A DNA stretch of 64,000 bases, from the NCBI GenBank assembly GCA_014529385.2, contig CM043953.1, positions 81,352,338 through 81,416,337 of the forward strand, read 5' to 3'. The stretch comes from Adiantum capillus-veneris (lineage: Eukaryota > Streptophyta > Polypodiopsida > Polypodiales > Pteridaceae). Each line of letters starts with the position of its first letter. Positions within the stretch are counted from its first letter, which is position 1. The translations under genes were made by a program, and so were the position numbers. A model generated the notes under the pieces. It worked only from the letters and a program-made list of their open reading frames with translations, had not been told where the DNA came from and ran no database searches. Below are positions 24,601 to 37,705 of this stretch, piece by piece.

Positions 24601-25963
24601 CAAGCCGGATGGTGAGATTGATCGCCATAAGGCTCGACTTGTTGCAAAGGGTTATGCACAACAAAAAGGCATAGATTATGAAGAGACTTTTGCTCCCACT
24701 TGTCGTATGACTACTGTGCATTTTCTATGTGCATTGGCAGCTCATTTTGGTTGGGATGTACATCAATCAGACATTGTTACTGCTTTCTTGAATGGTGACA
24801 TATTTGAGGAAGTTTATGTAACGCAACCTCGCGGTTTTGTCATAAAAGGACAAGAGGACAAAGTGTGCAAATGTAACAAGGCTTTGTATGGGTTGAAGCA
24901 ATCTCCTCGTGCTTGGTATGAGAAAGCTGACACTCATTTGGTCAAACAAGGCTTTCGTAACAATCCAACAGAAAGCACATTGTATGTAAAGCGTGAGGGT
25001 GATGTATTTCTCATCGTGGTTCTTTATGTTGATGATTTGCTGATCACTGGACCAAATGAGAGACATATTGCTGAATTTAAGGATGATTTGAATGCTACTT
25101 TAAAGATGAAATATTTGGTGCTGTTGCATCATTATTTGGGTATACAGTTTAAGCAGTGTGATGGTGGTATTGCCTTGTGTCAGAAAAGTTACATAGAGAC
25201 ATTGCTATGTAAGTTTGGACTTGAGGATTGCAAACCTATTGCCACTCCCATGGAAACAGGTTTGAAGTTGAGTCGACATGATGCTGGCAATCCTGCTGAT
25301 GTCACTCTTTACCAAACTGCTGTTGGCTGCCTCATTTATGTATGCAACACGAGGCCAGATATTTAGTTCGCAGTCTCACAGGTCAGCAGATTTATGCATA
25401 GCCCAGGGTCTAAGCATTGCCAGGCTGTCAAGAGGATTTTCCGCTACCTTAGTGGCACTTTACATCTTGGCTTGTTTTATCCCAAGGGGGGATCATTGCC
25501 GCCAGACTTACATGCTTTTTCGGACTCAGATTGTGCTGGTTGTTTTGACACACGAGTGTCCACAAGTGGTTTTTGTTTCATGCTTGGCAGTTCATGTATA
25601 TCATGGTTGAGCAAGAAGCAACCTACTGTGGCCACTTCGAGTTGTGAGGCTGAGTATAGGGCAGTCTTCACAGCTACAGTTGAGTGTGTATGGCTCAGAC
25701 GCCTTATGGCTGATTTGGGTGTTGGACAAGACACTGCCAACACTATCTACACTGTCAGTCAGAGCGCATTGGCAGTTGCGAGGAACTCAGTTTTTCATGC
25801 TCGCACAAAGCACATTGAGGTGCATTACCACTATGTTAGGGAGAGGCTCTCAGCAGGAGAGATCAGCTTGGCTTATGTGCCAACAAAGGACAACCATGGA
25901 GATCTTTTCACAAAGGCATTGTCTCGTGAGAAGCTTGAAGCTTTCCGCAAAGCTTTGGGCTAA
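21696..25963 (+). pseudogene. Copia-1 gag-pol polyprotein (inactivated)
   Basis: Single polyprotein for particle formation, maturation, reverse transcription and integration. Gag begins MADNKTTDVFKMF with a UBN2-like region and a CCHC knuckle (CHYCKADDHLIKSC). Protease is DSGATKHIT; the GAG-pre-integrase region contains LWHARFGHQNF; integrase has HSDVCGP, HRGGEY and GVAERKNR. RT has YGLKQSPRAW and YVDDLLITG, and RNase H has DSDCAG and TKHIEVHYHYVRERL. Breaks: TAG 22038-22040, a one-base frameshift near 22195, TGA 23909-23911, TAG 24290-24292 and TAG 25364-25366. Everything after the frameshift lies in one frame. Integrase has His in place of the usual second catalytic Asp (HRGGEY where Copia has TDNGGEY), another sign of decay. 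Confidence 0.92.
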
Positions 25964-26044
25964 CTCCCCTTTGTGGACTGATCCTATCCTCAGGGCATGG
26001 CACTTCCCTTTACTCATGTGCCAGCTCTCGTTCACCGCATCACT

Positions 26045-26056
26045 CCAGGGGGGATT
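26045..26056 (+). other. Copia-1 polypurine tract
   Basis: CCAGGGGGGATT immediately before the 3' LTR; primer for second-strand synthesis. Confidence 0.8.
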
Positions 26057-26283
26057 TGTTACCATATACATGTGGTAGTGATGTGTGTGAACACACTAGG
26101 ACCGCCAGGGCATTTTTTCCCTCTTTAGGAGGTTTTTTCCCCCGAGCATTATATATACGCCCATCACTCTAGGGCTATCTATCTTTCCATTGCACACCAA
26201 GTTATACACTCTCTATTGTGTGCCTTGAGCTTCCTTCGTGTTCTCCAAGCTGTGTGTGTTTCTCTGCAACCCTAATTCCAACA
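26057..26283 (+). repeat. Copia-1 3' LTR
   Basis: Matches the 5' LTR with about three substitutions. The right flank TTTAC repeats the left target site. Confidence 0.95.
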
Positions 26284-28267
26284 TTTACCTATGGGATGCA
26301 ATGGGGGATGTTCCTTTTTGGCTAGGTATGATAACCGTTGGTCTATGTTTTGAGCTCGGGTTCATTCAGTACCCTAGAAATGGGATTGAATGGGAGTGTG
26401 TCCCGGTTCGGGTGATAGGGACCTGTGGATGCATCTGGGAATTGGCTAATCCGGGTAGGCCTGATGTCAACGGGAAAATGAGAAAGGAAAATGGATCCAT
26501 GAAGGGATAAGAATAAGGGAGGGGGATGTGAATCTTATTAAGGAACTGTTCTAGTTGTTTGGTAAAAAGGAACCTTAGAAAGTCTAGGAACTTAAACGGG
26601 CTATTTCACAATTGTCCTCAATCAATCACACCTTTGCTCTGCTTCTCGGATTATTGATTTAAAAGGAATCTAGAGTAGATTATTTTTGTAAGCCTTTCCT
26701 ACACAAGATAAAGAAAAATAAGAATTGGAAATTGTGTCAAGGCAACGTATCCACACATGGTGGATGAGACATGATACCCAAGTCGTGGGGCGAGGATAGG
26801 GATATTTCTGGAGGAGTATATGTGATTGCTTGAAAGATAACTAGATAATTTTACTAATACTAAAGAAAAAAAAAGGAAGTAAAATATTATAAAAAAAGAA
26901 AAAGGTGGGAACGACCTGATAAATGCACACTTGCAAGGGTATGGTATAGTTTGCATGCTGCTTTCAAATGTTTGAAATGTGTTCTTAGTTTGACATGATT
27001 GGAATACTGCTTTCTAGTATCATAATACTACCTTGGAAAAGTGCATTTACCAAACAATTCGGTGGGTGGGTGGATTTTGGAGGGTTAATTTGTTGGCCAA
27101 AAAGTTAAACCCAATTTGAGGTTGTCCATTAAGTTAAGTCAAAACCGGGGAAAGGGATCCCGATCTATGGAGTGGGGATCAAACTTGGGAACGAGGGATT
27201 TGGGTAGCTATTAAATACACTCACCTTGGGGAACGCTCTGACGGATGTGCTCGGCCATAACCGAGAAAAAAACATCAGTGACCTTGGACCAAGAGTGAAC
27301 TAGTGAATTCCCACCAATTGACCATGGAAGGTGGAGTTCAAATTAGTCTCATGACTTTGATTGGAAAGTTGGACCGCGGTAAGCAATGGTGCTTTGGGGC
27401 TAAGGGATCCATATGAGAGAAAGTGAATGTTATCACCCCCTTGAGTTGGCATCAAAGAGCAGGAGGAGTCCTATCTTGGTGTCAGTCTCAAGCGGGAGGG
27501 ATGTCGGAGATTATGGTGTATCCATTTGGAGATGGTACAGCCAATGGTCCCTGGCATGGCCCTCACAAGTGGTATCAGAGTGTAGTTTATATCCTTGGCC
27601 AAACAAAGATTTTTAGTATGAACTTTTGTAGGAAGAGAGTGAGGTATTGACAAAAATGACATGGGAGTATTAAGAAGAGAAAGTTCTCCACTTTGTGTAA
27701 GAATAAATGGAGATAGAAACTGGAGAATAGAATTAAAAAAAGAAAGAGGACATGACAAAGAACTTTTTCTACCTCATCTTTCCTACCAAAGAAAAGGATT
27801 AAAAAATCTGCAGATATGGGAGACCCAGTACAATATAACTAGAATAATGCCTTGGGGACCATTACTATGATTTGGATAATCTCTATCGAGAAATGGTGAT
27901 AGAAAAAACTGGGAGTAGGTCCCAAGTATTCTTGTTGGACCTTGTTGAAAACAAATTGGCATTGTAATTTGGGCTTGCACGTCATTTTTCTTATCCAAGT
28001 CTATAATCTTATATTTTGCATTATTGTGAACCCTAGAGATTTAAGGACAATCCTTTGAAAAGCATGAAATGGGAGAACTTAGGATTTACAAAATGCTAAA
28101 GAGGTGTTTCTATTGATTGTTAATTATTTTCCCAAATGTAGTTTTGGAGGTGATAAAGAGAATCCATCTTTTGAAATGTCTGACTTTTTAAGAGACCCTT
28201 GTGTATTTATGATATTTATGAAACTATCACTAAGAGGAAGTTGTTTTGTTTTCCATAGCCATAAAAT
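26284..28267. other. Two kilobases with no supported gene
   Basis: Mixed sequence with only short frames. A primer-site-like word (TGGTATCAGAG) at 27570-27580 follows CCTCACAAG, which might mark the end of an old LTR, but no second LTR or pol was found nearby. Confidence 0.5.
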
Positions 28268-28567
28268 ATGCCACGTAAACTCCTAAGAGATAGAGCTTCT
28301 CGGGACTCGCCTCTAGCTAACACTTCAAATTTGGTTCTTCCTGATACACAAGCACCACCAACACCTCAAGTTGTCCTTGTACCAAATCAGACGTCGCTTG
28401 CTACAACACTTGTAGAAGATTTTGGATGTGACAAGGCTCTACTCAAATCTATGCAACCATGTCCATTTTTAGGTACGAAGATCATATTAGGTCTAATGGT
28501 AGAAATCCCGCATTATGGGAATCTCCAAATTGACCAAATTTATGTAATTTGGGATTTTCCAACTTAA
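28268..28567 (+). CDS. Short ORF of unknown function
   Basis: A 99-codon frame starting MPRKLLRDRASRDS, basic then Pro/Thr/Val-rich. No domain recognised. It may be the N-terminus of a transposon gag or chance. Confidence 0.15.
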   Translation: MPRKLLRDRASRDSPLANTSNLVLPDTQAPPTPQVVLVPNQTSLATTLVEDFGCDKALLKSMQPCPFLGTKIILGLMVEIPHYGNLQIDQIYVIWDFPT

Positions 28568-28776
28568 AGTGGAAAAAAAGGAGACAAACTTGTTGATAAG
28601 ATAGAGTGAAAATCTTATTGGATTGTGGTGTTGATAAACACCAAAAGTCAAGAGGATGAACAAAGCATGAATTTGAAGTAACTCTTTTGATTAAATAAAA
28701 GAAAGAAAGGTTGATACAGCTAGAGATCTTGTTTACAAAATTGACTCTAATAGTCACAATAGAAGCTCTGCATAAT

Positions 28777-31551
28777 CTACTCCAAATTTGATGCCATATC
28801 CAAATTTTGATCCAAGCATGGTTGATGTGCATGAGCAAGACTTGCTTTAGTTTTTAGAGCATGCCTTTCTGGAATCTTAATTCTAGAAAATGGTCCTTCT
28901 TTGCTGGGTTTCCATGACCAAAAAATTGCATCTACCGTTTCCCACACTTGTGGGTCCTTGCAGTTGATAGCCCAAAAATCCTTCCAGCAATTAGTGTAAG
29001 CTTGAGTATCCATCATCCCACTCTTTCTTGCACAAGGTGCCCAATGTTGAATCAATTTTTTTTTTAGTTTGGTGATGTAGGCTCATTATCAATGTCTGAT
29101 AAAGCCATTGCGAGCTAAACTGAATAGATTTCCATGTCACTTGGAGCTAGCATAACAAAGTCACCTTGGTGCACATCAGACATAAGGTCAAACTCTTCCC
29201 TTGGTCTATCTCGTTGAGGACCACAAAAATGATCATTCAACTCTTCAAGGGCTAGGAATATTTTTGCTCCTTGTTGTAAGCTCATTGTAGTGGATTGTAG
29301 GTAACAAGAGTCCTGAGTTGTTGGCCAAAATTTTTCATACAAGCCTCTCTCTGATATGGCTGCTTTTCCAAGCTCGTCAATCACCTTACTCCAGTAATCT
29401 ATCACAGGTTTATAATACCGTGGCACATTTGAACCATTCCCTAGATTTGGCCAAAACTTAATATAATTCTTCAACCCTAAAATCACTTCTTTGTAAGCCT
29501 TGACATATTCTACCATTGGCACCAAATGTGGATCTCCATGTGGCAACATTGGATTGCCTTCTATGTCAGTTTTCCAAAGGCGAATGCTTCCACTCCAACT
29601 TGATACACCTACATGTGCCTTATACTGTATCATTCGTGTCTCATCTTGCATAAAAACCTGAATTGAAGTGGTTTGGAATGTCCAACAAGTATGTCTTGTC
29701 CATCACAAAAATAACCATCACAATATTGCTTGAAATTGGGGACCTTTTCAAGCAAAAATGGGGCCGGAGATGAAGATGAACTATTTCATAATGTATCCAT
29801 CAAGTGTGGCAAAGTATATGTTTGTGTAACTCTCAATTTTTTAGAAAACTTACTGAACATGGCATCTATGTCCTCATGTGTATGCCCAACCATTAAAAAT
29901 CCTAGTTGGATGGTTTTGAAAACACCCCTTGCAACAAGCATTTACAAATAGGCAAATAAGTACCGATTTTTGTTTTCCCCTGCACAATTATCCAATTGTA
30001 GTAACAAGTTCTCTGGCAACTTGCAAAATGTTGAACCAGATCCCGCTTCTATAGCTTCCGATGGTTGTATGATGGGCTCTTTTCCATCACTCAAGTTGTG
30101 GTGGTCTAAAGCATCCCTTGAGTTCAAAGCATGTAGTAGGGAGATACTACTCTTTGGTAGTCCACTTGTTGCTAGATCACCAAGAGGATGTTTATCTATC
30201 CTCTCTAAGTTATGTAAACAATTAGCAATTGAGCCAATTGTAAGATTTGGATCAGCTGGCCACACACCATTCAAGACAAAGTGACCATAATGACCTTCTC
30301 CATGGCCATGAGTGATCATACCTCTCAAAGCCACCTGCAAATTGTATCTTGAATCCACACCCTTAAGAACAATGCGTAATCTAGGAATGCCAGTCTTCCT
30401 TTGATCCATCTTATCATGGATTATACAAACATACTTTAGTGGTTGATTTTTTGAATATGTGCGCCATGCATAATATAAGTGCCTACAACTCTTCTGTTGT
30501 GCTATGTGAACTTCTCTTTCTCTCAAGAGAAGAGCTCTCTCTTCAAGAGAAGGTTTAGCTTCTAGCCTTGCTTTGATTAAACTACAGACATTGCACTTAG
30601 AGAACTCACTTGTCTTTGTTAAAGTGACATATGGATACTCTTTGTTCCAAATTCTACCAAAAGAAGATTGAGATAACTTCTTCTCATAGCCCATTTGGTC
30701 CAGTGTTGTTGATTTTTCTTAAAATGTCAACTTGTTTGTACATTGATGGAATCACTAATTGAGTCTCTCTTGAGCCATCTAGTAGTGTTCTGCTTCTATG
30801 TGGCATCTTCTTAGAGTTGTTATCCACAAATTCATTTAATAGTGCTCTTGCTAAACTAATATGTTGAAGTCCTCTTCTCAATGTACATGTGTTACTATGC
30901 ACATATTGGCGTGCACCATTTTCAAAATTTTCCTTGTAGTGGTAAAATGATGTCTTTGGTATTCCATGTAGCTCATACCATGCTCTGCAGCACCAAACAA
31001 TAGACCCATTTATCTTGAATTGGTATTGCATCTTCTCATCTTTCTGATAGCATATAGATAGAACATCATATACATAATTTGCTTTTTGAGACTGTCCCCA
31101 AAATTCTTGCCGTAATCTTGCCACTAAATCACGATATGCAAACTGACAGTATTTTTTTCCACAACAATCAATGTATGAAACCCTTTGAATTGACTCAGCT
31201 AAATGATAAAAAGTAGAAGCTGGTGCTGCTTGCACTTTTTGAGTCTTGTTGATGAAACTGTATCGTCTCTTCCTTAGCAAAGGGGCATCAACACTACCAT
31301 CAAGTTTTCCCCCAGCATTGTCATCATTGGATACATCCTCACGTCTAGTATGCATCCCATCAATAGGAACAAAGCGTTGTAGTGGGCTCCCATCCAACAT
31401 GGTTGTCTGTTGGATGGGCCACTTTAGCAAAGTAATGCTTCCCACTTCAGACATATTCTCACTGATTGCATTCTCCCTTTCAATACCTACGCCCACAAAG
31501 TCATCACCAAGTACCTGAAAATGGACATAATCATGTGGAAATACATACAAG
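28777..31551 (-). pseudogene. DUF7869-type transposase-like gene, 3' part
   Basis: The family is, as I know it, a nuclease-like domain common in non-seed plants, algae and some animals, probably transposon-derived. In order: a Cys-rich module (CCGKKYCQFAYRDLVARL, then INGSIVWCCRAWYELHGI), a linker, IIHDKMDQRK, the DNCAGENKNRYLF box, and GHTHEDIDAMFSKFS. Damage: frameshift near 30690, TAA at 29942-29944, TGA at 29786-29788, frameshift near 29660, and a further change before a last open piece (29055-28777) that may be a separate exon. The upstream end is cut by Copia-2; removal of that insertion and one target copy leaves the frame continuous with sequence at 55.6 kb. A possible splice acceptor (TTTTCAG) lies near 31515. 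Confidence 0.75.
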
Positions 31552-31743
31552 TGTTGGGGTATAAAGCCCAATGTGGTCGCCTAGGTAAGTGGGTGGGCCG
31601 CCAGGTATGTACACATATTCTTTTGTTAAAACCTAATAAGAACTCACTATGCTCTACACATTATAGTAGAGTGAGTTCACCATATCGTCGTGCTCTTCTT
31701 CTCGCACTCTCTCTCGCGTCACACTTCCGCTCGTACTCCTTCA
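31552..31743 (+). repeat. Copia-2 5' LTR
   Basis: Starts TGTTGGGGTATAAAGCCC and ends CTCCTTCA; preceded by ACAAG. Confidence 0.95.
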
Positions 31744-31745
31744 AC

Positions 31746-31757
31746 TGGTATCAGAGC
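31746..31757 (+). other. Copia-2 primer binding site
   Basis: TGGTATCAGAGC two bases after the LTR, complementary to initiator tRNA-Met. Confidence 0.95.
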
Positions 31758-32841
31758 TCAGATCGAGGCTCGGGGCAGCATTTGCAGGTAGCTAGAGTCA
31801 CCTGCTCAGATTGGAGTGAGATTCGACAGGCGAAGACACGGCCCCAAATCCTATGGGAGAGATCGAAGGGCTTGGTGTTCTCATAATTTCATTCTGAGGT
31901 CATCTCGGCCACCGTTCGGCTTCGACAAAGCTCTGCGCAGGCCATTTTTGACTACGTGGTCTTGGCGGGTGCACATCCGACTCTGCAAATTTGGGGTTTC
32001 GGCCTATGACTGCAAGTGCTGAGGATATCTACACTTCCAGAGTGCTGATTTGTGGCTGTCTACACAACGAAGGACGGCTCACAGTTCTTGGAGGCGTGTC
32101 ACATACGACACGGGCGCACCTCACACAGACTATAGGCGACATCCACTAGTTCATCAGGTAGCTTGTGTTTGCTGCTTGATATTCCAGATTTCATCCTGAC
32201 ATTGCAAGTACTTCCACATGGGATGTATTGTCAGGGATGATGTATGTCTGTTGAGGGTTTGCTGGTTGTGAGTCACGCAGCAAACAACCGCCGCAACGGT
32301 TACAACATACAGTGGGAAATTTGTGGATGTATGACTTTGTGGGAAGTCTATGTACTATTAGATTTACTGCAGCCTTTGTTGAGGGTCGAGTGAGGTTTTA
32401 TTGAGCTGGGGGATTCTCAAATGTTGAGATCCTTTCGGTGATACAGGTCTTGGAGCGATCCCTCGAGCACCCTTAGATAGGCAGCTAGGATGTATTGACT
32501 GTGAGTTAGATAGTTGGGATTGCATCTTTGCTTTACTGTCGTTGAGGCATTGTTGCAATCTATGCTTACAGGACAGTGACAGGACAGTGAGAGACAGTAC
32601 AGGTGCAGGACAGGTTTACCCACATCTTACAGTGTTAGAGAGACAGTGGTTTTTTGAGCTGTTTTTGGTATGTTTTTTGAGTACACCAGAGCCATTTTAC
32701 AAAGGAGACTCTGCTGAAATTTCTGCAGAATTTGAAGCTTTCTTGGTTCATTTGACAGGTTGATATTGGTTCAGAGGTCAGTTTACATGGGAAACTCTGC
32801 CGAATTTTTCCCAGGAAAGTAAACTACTGTGAAGCGTAGCT
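31758..32841 (+). other. Copia-2 untranslated leader
   Basis: Unusually long (1.1 kb) noncoding stretch between primer site and gag ATG. No ORF or repeat of note; the packaging signal should lie here. Confidence 0.6.
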
Positions 32842-35800
32842 ATGGCTGGATCACAGGACACTGCTCTTTACAATATCAAGAAGCTGGATGGAACCAATTT
32901 CCCATTGTGGAAGAAGCAAATTTGGCACGTGTTGGTACAAAAGAAGCAGATAAAACCTATAAAGCTCAAGGGAATAAAACCAGAAGATATGGACGAAGAT
33001 GAATGGAGAGAAATAGATGAATTGGCACTTTCTACCATTATGCTGACTTTGGCAGAAAGCGTTTACTTCAATGTAGCAGACGAGATGTCGGCTTATGAAG
33101 CATGGACGAAGTTGAGTGATCTTTATGAGAAGCAAAGTGCAGCTTCACAGGTATACTGGCTTAAGAAGCTTGTTGACTTGAAGATGAAAGAAGGGACACC
33201 TATGTCCAATCATCTGAATGAATTCAACACCATCTACAGTCAGTTGTCAGCTCAAGGTGTCAAGTTTGATGAACCTGTTAGAGCTATGTTCCTGTTGATC
33301 ACATTACCGAAAAGTTGGGACACTTTTCGCACAGCTTTGAGTAATTTTGCTCCTCCAGATGTTTTGACCATAGCAGGTGTAGAAGGCAGTCTGCTTACTG
33401 AAGAAACCAATAGAAAGACAATGGACAAAGGCAAAGTAACAGCCTTAGTTGTCAGGGGAAGGACCAAAGAAAAGGACAAAGGTGGAAAGAGGAATCAGTC
33501 TCGTAGCAAGTCCCGCAGTGCTAAAGGCAAGAGTGACATAGAATGCTACCATTGTGGCAAGAAGAGTCACATGAAAAGAGGCTGCAGAGAATGGAAAGTA
33601 GAAAAAGGCAAAGAGAAAGCTGAAGACCATGGTGAGAAGAACAAGTCCTTAGTGAAGATTCAAGAAATAAATGTGACAAACACTGTTGCAGAGGATGACA
33701 GTCTAGTGTCAGGAGACATCTACTTTTTGAAGAATACAATGGACTCAACTCTTCTTACAGCATCTGATGGAAATGCACTGAGTGACTGGATTATAGACTC
33801 AGGGGCATCACTTCATGTGTCTCCAAACAAGGAGTGGTTTACCTCTTATGTGACCACTAAAGATCGTGTTCGGCTAGGCAATGGGCAGACATGTGAGATC
33901 TTATGTGTTGGAGATGTTCAATTGAAGTTTCAGAATGGCTCTTCTTTCACGCTGAAGAATGTGAGACATGTTCCCACAATTACAAAGAGCTTGATCAGCA
34001 CAGGTTTACTTGATGATGCTGGCTACGTCACCACTTTTGGACAGAACATGTGGAAGATATCCAAGGGTTCTATGACAGTTGCACATGGAGTAAAGTCTGG
34101 AGGACTTTACATGATTTATGTATCAAATGTCTCTAAAAATGTAATCATTGTAACCGAGCAGCCGAACGTTTCTTTGTGGCATAGCCGATTAGGACATATG
34201 TCCAAGAAGGGAATGGAAATCTTGTCTTGTTCTGGTTATTTTCCTGGCTTTTCATTTAATGATTTTGAATTTTGTGAACATTGTCTGTATGGTAAGCAAA
34301 CATAGCAGCCACATAAGCATAGAAGCAGTAGAAGAGATACACAGTTGGCACTTGTTCATAGTGATTTGTGTGGACCTATGCCTAACCTATCTCTAGGGGG
34401 AGCTTCTTACTTTATGACATTTATAGATGATTACTCGAGGAAAGTATGGGTTTACTTTCTCAAGCACAAGGATGAAGCGTTTAGTGTTTTCAAAACGTTT
34501 GTGACACTTGTGGAGAATCAGAGTGGCAAGAAGCTTAAATGCTTACGCACTGACAATGGTGGAGAGTATGTTTCAAAGGCCTTTCAGGACTTTTGTGAGT
34601 CAAAAGGTATAAAACGTGAACTTACTTCTCCTTACAATCCTCCTCAAAATGGTGTTGCTGAGAGGATGAATAGGACCATACAAGAGAAGGTCAGAAGTAT
34701 GTTATCTAATGCACAGTTGCCAAATGGGTTTTGGGCTGAAGCTGTATCAACAGCTGTTCATCTTATAAATAGATCTCCTAGCAAGGTTTTGCAGAAGGAT
34801 TCAGTGTGACAGAGATGGTATGGTCAGGCAAAATGCCCTCATACAAGCATCTCAGAGTCTTTGGCTGTGAGGCATACACTCATGTTCCAAAGGAATTTAG
34901 GAACAAACTTGAGCCAAAGAGTAGAAAGTGCATCTTTCTAGGCTACGGTAATTCTGGTGAGATGGGGTACAGACTTTGGGATCCCGAATCGAGAAAGGTT
35001 ATCCGCAACAATGATGTTCATTTAATAAAGCCAAATATCATTCTAAACCAGAGAGGGTTGAGGAGATTAGAAGAGTTGTCTTCCAAGAAGATGGACCTGC
35101 ATGTGCAAGACAAAATGTCAGGGCTCAAGAGGAGCAAGGACAAGATAGAGTGGAACCACAGGTTGTGGCTGAGCCTCAGCCACCTATTTTGCGTAAATCG
35201 GGACGTATCTCACGGCCTCCTGATTGGTTTGTTCCATCTATGAACTATGTCATGTTGACTAATTGCAATGAGCCTTCATGTTATAAGGAAGCAGTGCAAA
35301 TGAAGGACTCCGGGAATTGGCAATTGGCCATGCAGTCAGAGATGACAGCTCTGCATAAAAACCAGACATGGAAACAAGTTAAATTACCACAGGGCAAAAA
35401 GGCTCTACCTTGTAAATGGGTTTACAGGTATAAGATCACCACTCATGATAGTCAGCCAAAGTACAAAGCAAGGCTTGTTTCCAAGGGCTTTAAGCAAGAA
35501 CAAGGCATTGACTTTGATGAAGTCTTCTCTCCGGTGGTCAAGATGACTACATTGAGATGCTTTCTTGAATTGGTTACCATATTAGATTTGGTGTTGCACC
35601 AAATGGATGTCAAGACAACGTTCTTGCATGGTGATTTAGATGTGGAAATTTACATGTAGCAGCCAGAAGGGTTTGTTGAGAAAGGCAAGGAAGATTTGGT
35701 ATGCCACTTGTTAAAGAGTCTTTATGGCTTAAAACAATCACCGAGGGCATGGTACCATAAGTTCCACAAGTTTATGCTTTCGCAAGGCTACAAACGTAGT

Positions 35801-36717
35801 GAGTTCGATCACCGTCTATATACAAAGAAGGCTAAGGATGGCAGTTGGCCGATCCTTATTTTGTATGTGGATGACATGTTGGTTGCTGGCAAGCACTTGG
35901 AAGAAATTTCAGCTTTGAAGTCAAAGATGGAAAAATCGTTTGACATGAAAGACATGGGTGAGGCAAGTTATATACTTGGTATGCGCATTGAGAGAGACAG
36001 ATCAAAGAAGTTGATTTGGTTATCTCAAACAGAGTATATTGACAAGGTTTTGCAACGTTTCAATATGGAGAAGGGAAAGGCATTGAGTGTTCCATTGCCA
36101 CCATATAAGAAACTTAGCAAACAAGATTGTCCCGTGTCTGAGGAAGAACAGGCTGAAATGGATAAGATTCCATATGCGTCTGCAGTGGGTAGTTTGATGT
36201 ATGCAATGATTGCTACTCGCCCAGACATTGCATTTGCAGTGGGAGTAGTAAGTCGATACATGTCAAACCCAGGCAAGAAACATTGGGAGGCAGTGAAAGG
36301 AATATTGAGATACCTGAAAGCTACAAAGAGTATGCGTATATGCTATGGGAGTCAGGAGCTAAGTGTAAAGGGTTTTATAGACTCAGATTATGCAGGTGAC
36401 TTAGACAACCGAAGGTCTACATCAGGGTATGTCTTTACATTGGCTGGTGGAGCAGTATCATGGCGTTCTAGATTACAAGATTGTGTTACTCAGTCTACTA
36501 CAGAGGCTGAATATGTTGCAGCATCAGAGGCATGCAAAGAATCAATTTGGCTTAATCGACTAGTAACAGATTTGGGAATCAAAGAAGAGATGCGTGTGTT
36601 AGATTGTGATAGTCAAAGTGCTATACAATTGGCTCGCAATCAAGTTTATCACTCAAAGACAAAGCATGTGGATGTGAAGTATCATTTCATCAAGGAAATG
36701 CTCGAGGATAAGCAACT
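32842..36717 (+). pseudogene. Copia-2 gag-pol polyprotein, 5' part
   Basis: Begins MAGSQDTALYNIKKLDG with a UBN2-type gag, a basic SR-like patch and a CCHC knuckle (CYHCGKKSHMKRGC). Protease is IIDSGASLHVS; pre-integrase has LWHSRLGHMSKKG. The integrase triad is visible in HSDLCGP, RTDNGGEY and GVAERMNR. RT carries YGLKQSPRAW and YVDDMLVAG, RNase H DSDYAGDLD and TTEAEYVAA. Breaks: TAG 34303-34305, frameshift near 34800, another between about 35050 and 35150, and TAG 35657-35659. The frame runs to KHVDVKYHFIKEML and is then cut by the Gypsy LTR; after the insertion it continues at 55237. Confidence 0.92.
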
Positions 36718-37307
36718 TGTGCGCTCCTTGCCGCACTGTCAAAGCAAGGGCCTTGCCTAACACTGTGTGCGAGCCATAGACGGCTCCAAGCACACAACTA
36801 GCTTAACTAGTAAGCTCAAAAGAGGGCAATGGTGTGTCACTCACCGCTCTATGCTCCTGCCGTGGAGGATTCCTCGTCGCGAAGAAGAAGGAGCCGCCGC
36901 TTTGCCGCGCTCAACCGCTTTGTCGCCGCCGTGCCTTCGTCGCAATGCTCGATCGCACACACACACTCTCTCTCTCACTCTCTCTCTCACATACACACAC
37001 ACACAAGGAGGTGAAGAAGAAGAAGATGGAGATGGAGATGGAGCAAGAGCACTCTTCTATTGCACAAATGAGAGAATAAGTGAATTTTAGGTTTAGTTGG
37101 CTTTTATATGAGCTCACCCCATTCACACTTGGGCGCCCATGCTTAGCCAACTAATCCCTTGAATGTCCCAGTTAGAGTGCGCCTCTCATCGGCGATCACT
37201 CTTACCCTTTTCCTATTGGTCCGACAAGCCCGGTACCTGACTCTACCAAATACATAATACACGTCCGTCGTAGGTGATGGGGTGTCCGTGAGCCGTGAGG
37301 GTTAACA
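36718..37307 (-). repeat. Gypsy 3' LTR
   Basis: 590 bp. On the element strand it starts TGTTAACCCTCACGG and ends GGAGCGCACA. It contains a TATA-like CATATAAAAG (37101-37110, minus) and a short CT/CA microsatellite (36954-37005). Confidence 0.93.
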
Positions 37308-37320
37308 TGCCCCCCTTCCT
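37308..37320 (-). other. Gypsy polypurine tract (outer)
   Basis: Reads AGGAAGGGGGGCA on the element strand directly before the 3' LTR. The words upstream resemble those before the inner tract at 39.3 kb, so inner and outer elements are related. Confidence 0.8.
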
Positions 37321-37705
37321 GATGTAGATTCCGTCCTCGGAAGCTATTGAGTTGAAGCTCGTTGGTCGAGGTGGAAGAGCATTTGAGATGAATGTCCTTA
37401 GCCTTCATTAGTCACTGCAAAATCAAACAACATGGCACAGTAATTGCATTTTCATAAGCAATTAAAAAGCATATGCAATTTTAGGCAGACAATTGATTGG
37501 TAACAAAATTTTAAACAATTTGTCGGCAATAAACATTAAATTGCAATGTAATCAAATGCATAAACAGATGTAAAGGTAAAAAATTAAACAAGTCTGGGGT
37601 CGCTAATTTAACGGTCGAAAGGCACTAGAGATCGACTATTAATACCATGGGTAAGCTTCTTAATTTTCTCTGGTTAATTAAGTTGTTTAATGGCGAGAGC
37701 CAAGT
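37321..37705 (-). other. Outer Gypsy remnant: tail of pol
   Basis: A short minus-strand frame reads to EDGIYIRKGGM at the polypurine tract, like the PRKGGVF end of the inner copy. The rest is AT-rich and uninformative. Confidence 0.4.

Larger units (their letters stand above)
21107..26283 (+). mobile_element. Copia-1, full-length Ty1/Copia retrotransposon
   Basis: 5.2-kb element with two 227-bp LTRs (TGTTACC...CCAACA) differing at about three positions (roughly 1.3%), a tRNA-Met primer site, one gag-pol frame, a polypurine tract, and a 5-bp target duplication TTTAC on both sides. Pol order is protease, integrase, RT, RNase H, which defines Copia. It is structurally complete and young, but nonsense and frameshift mutations inactivate it. 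Confidence 0.95.
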
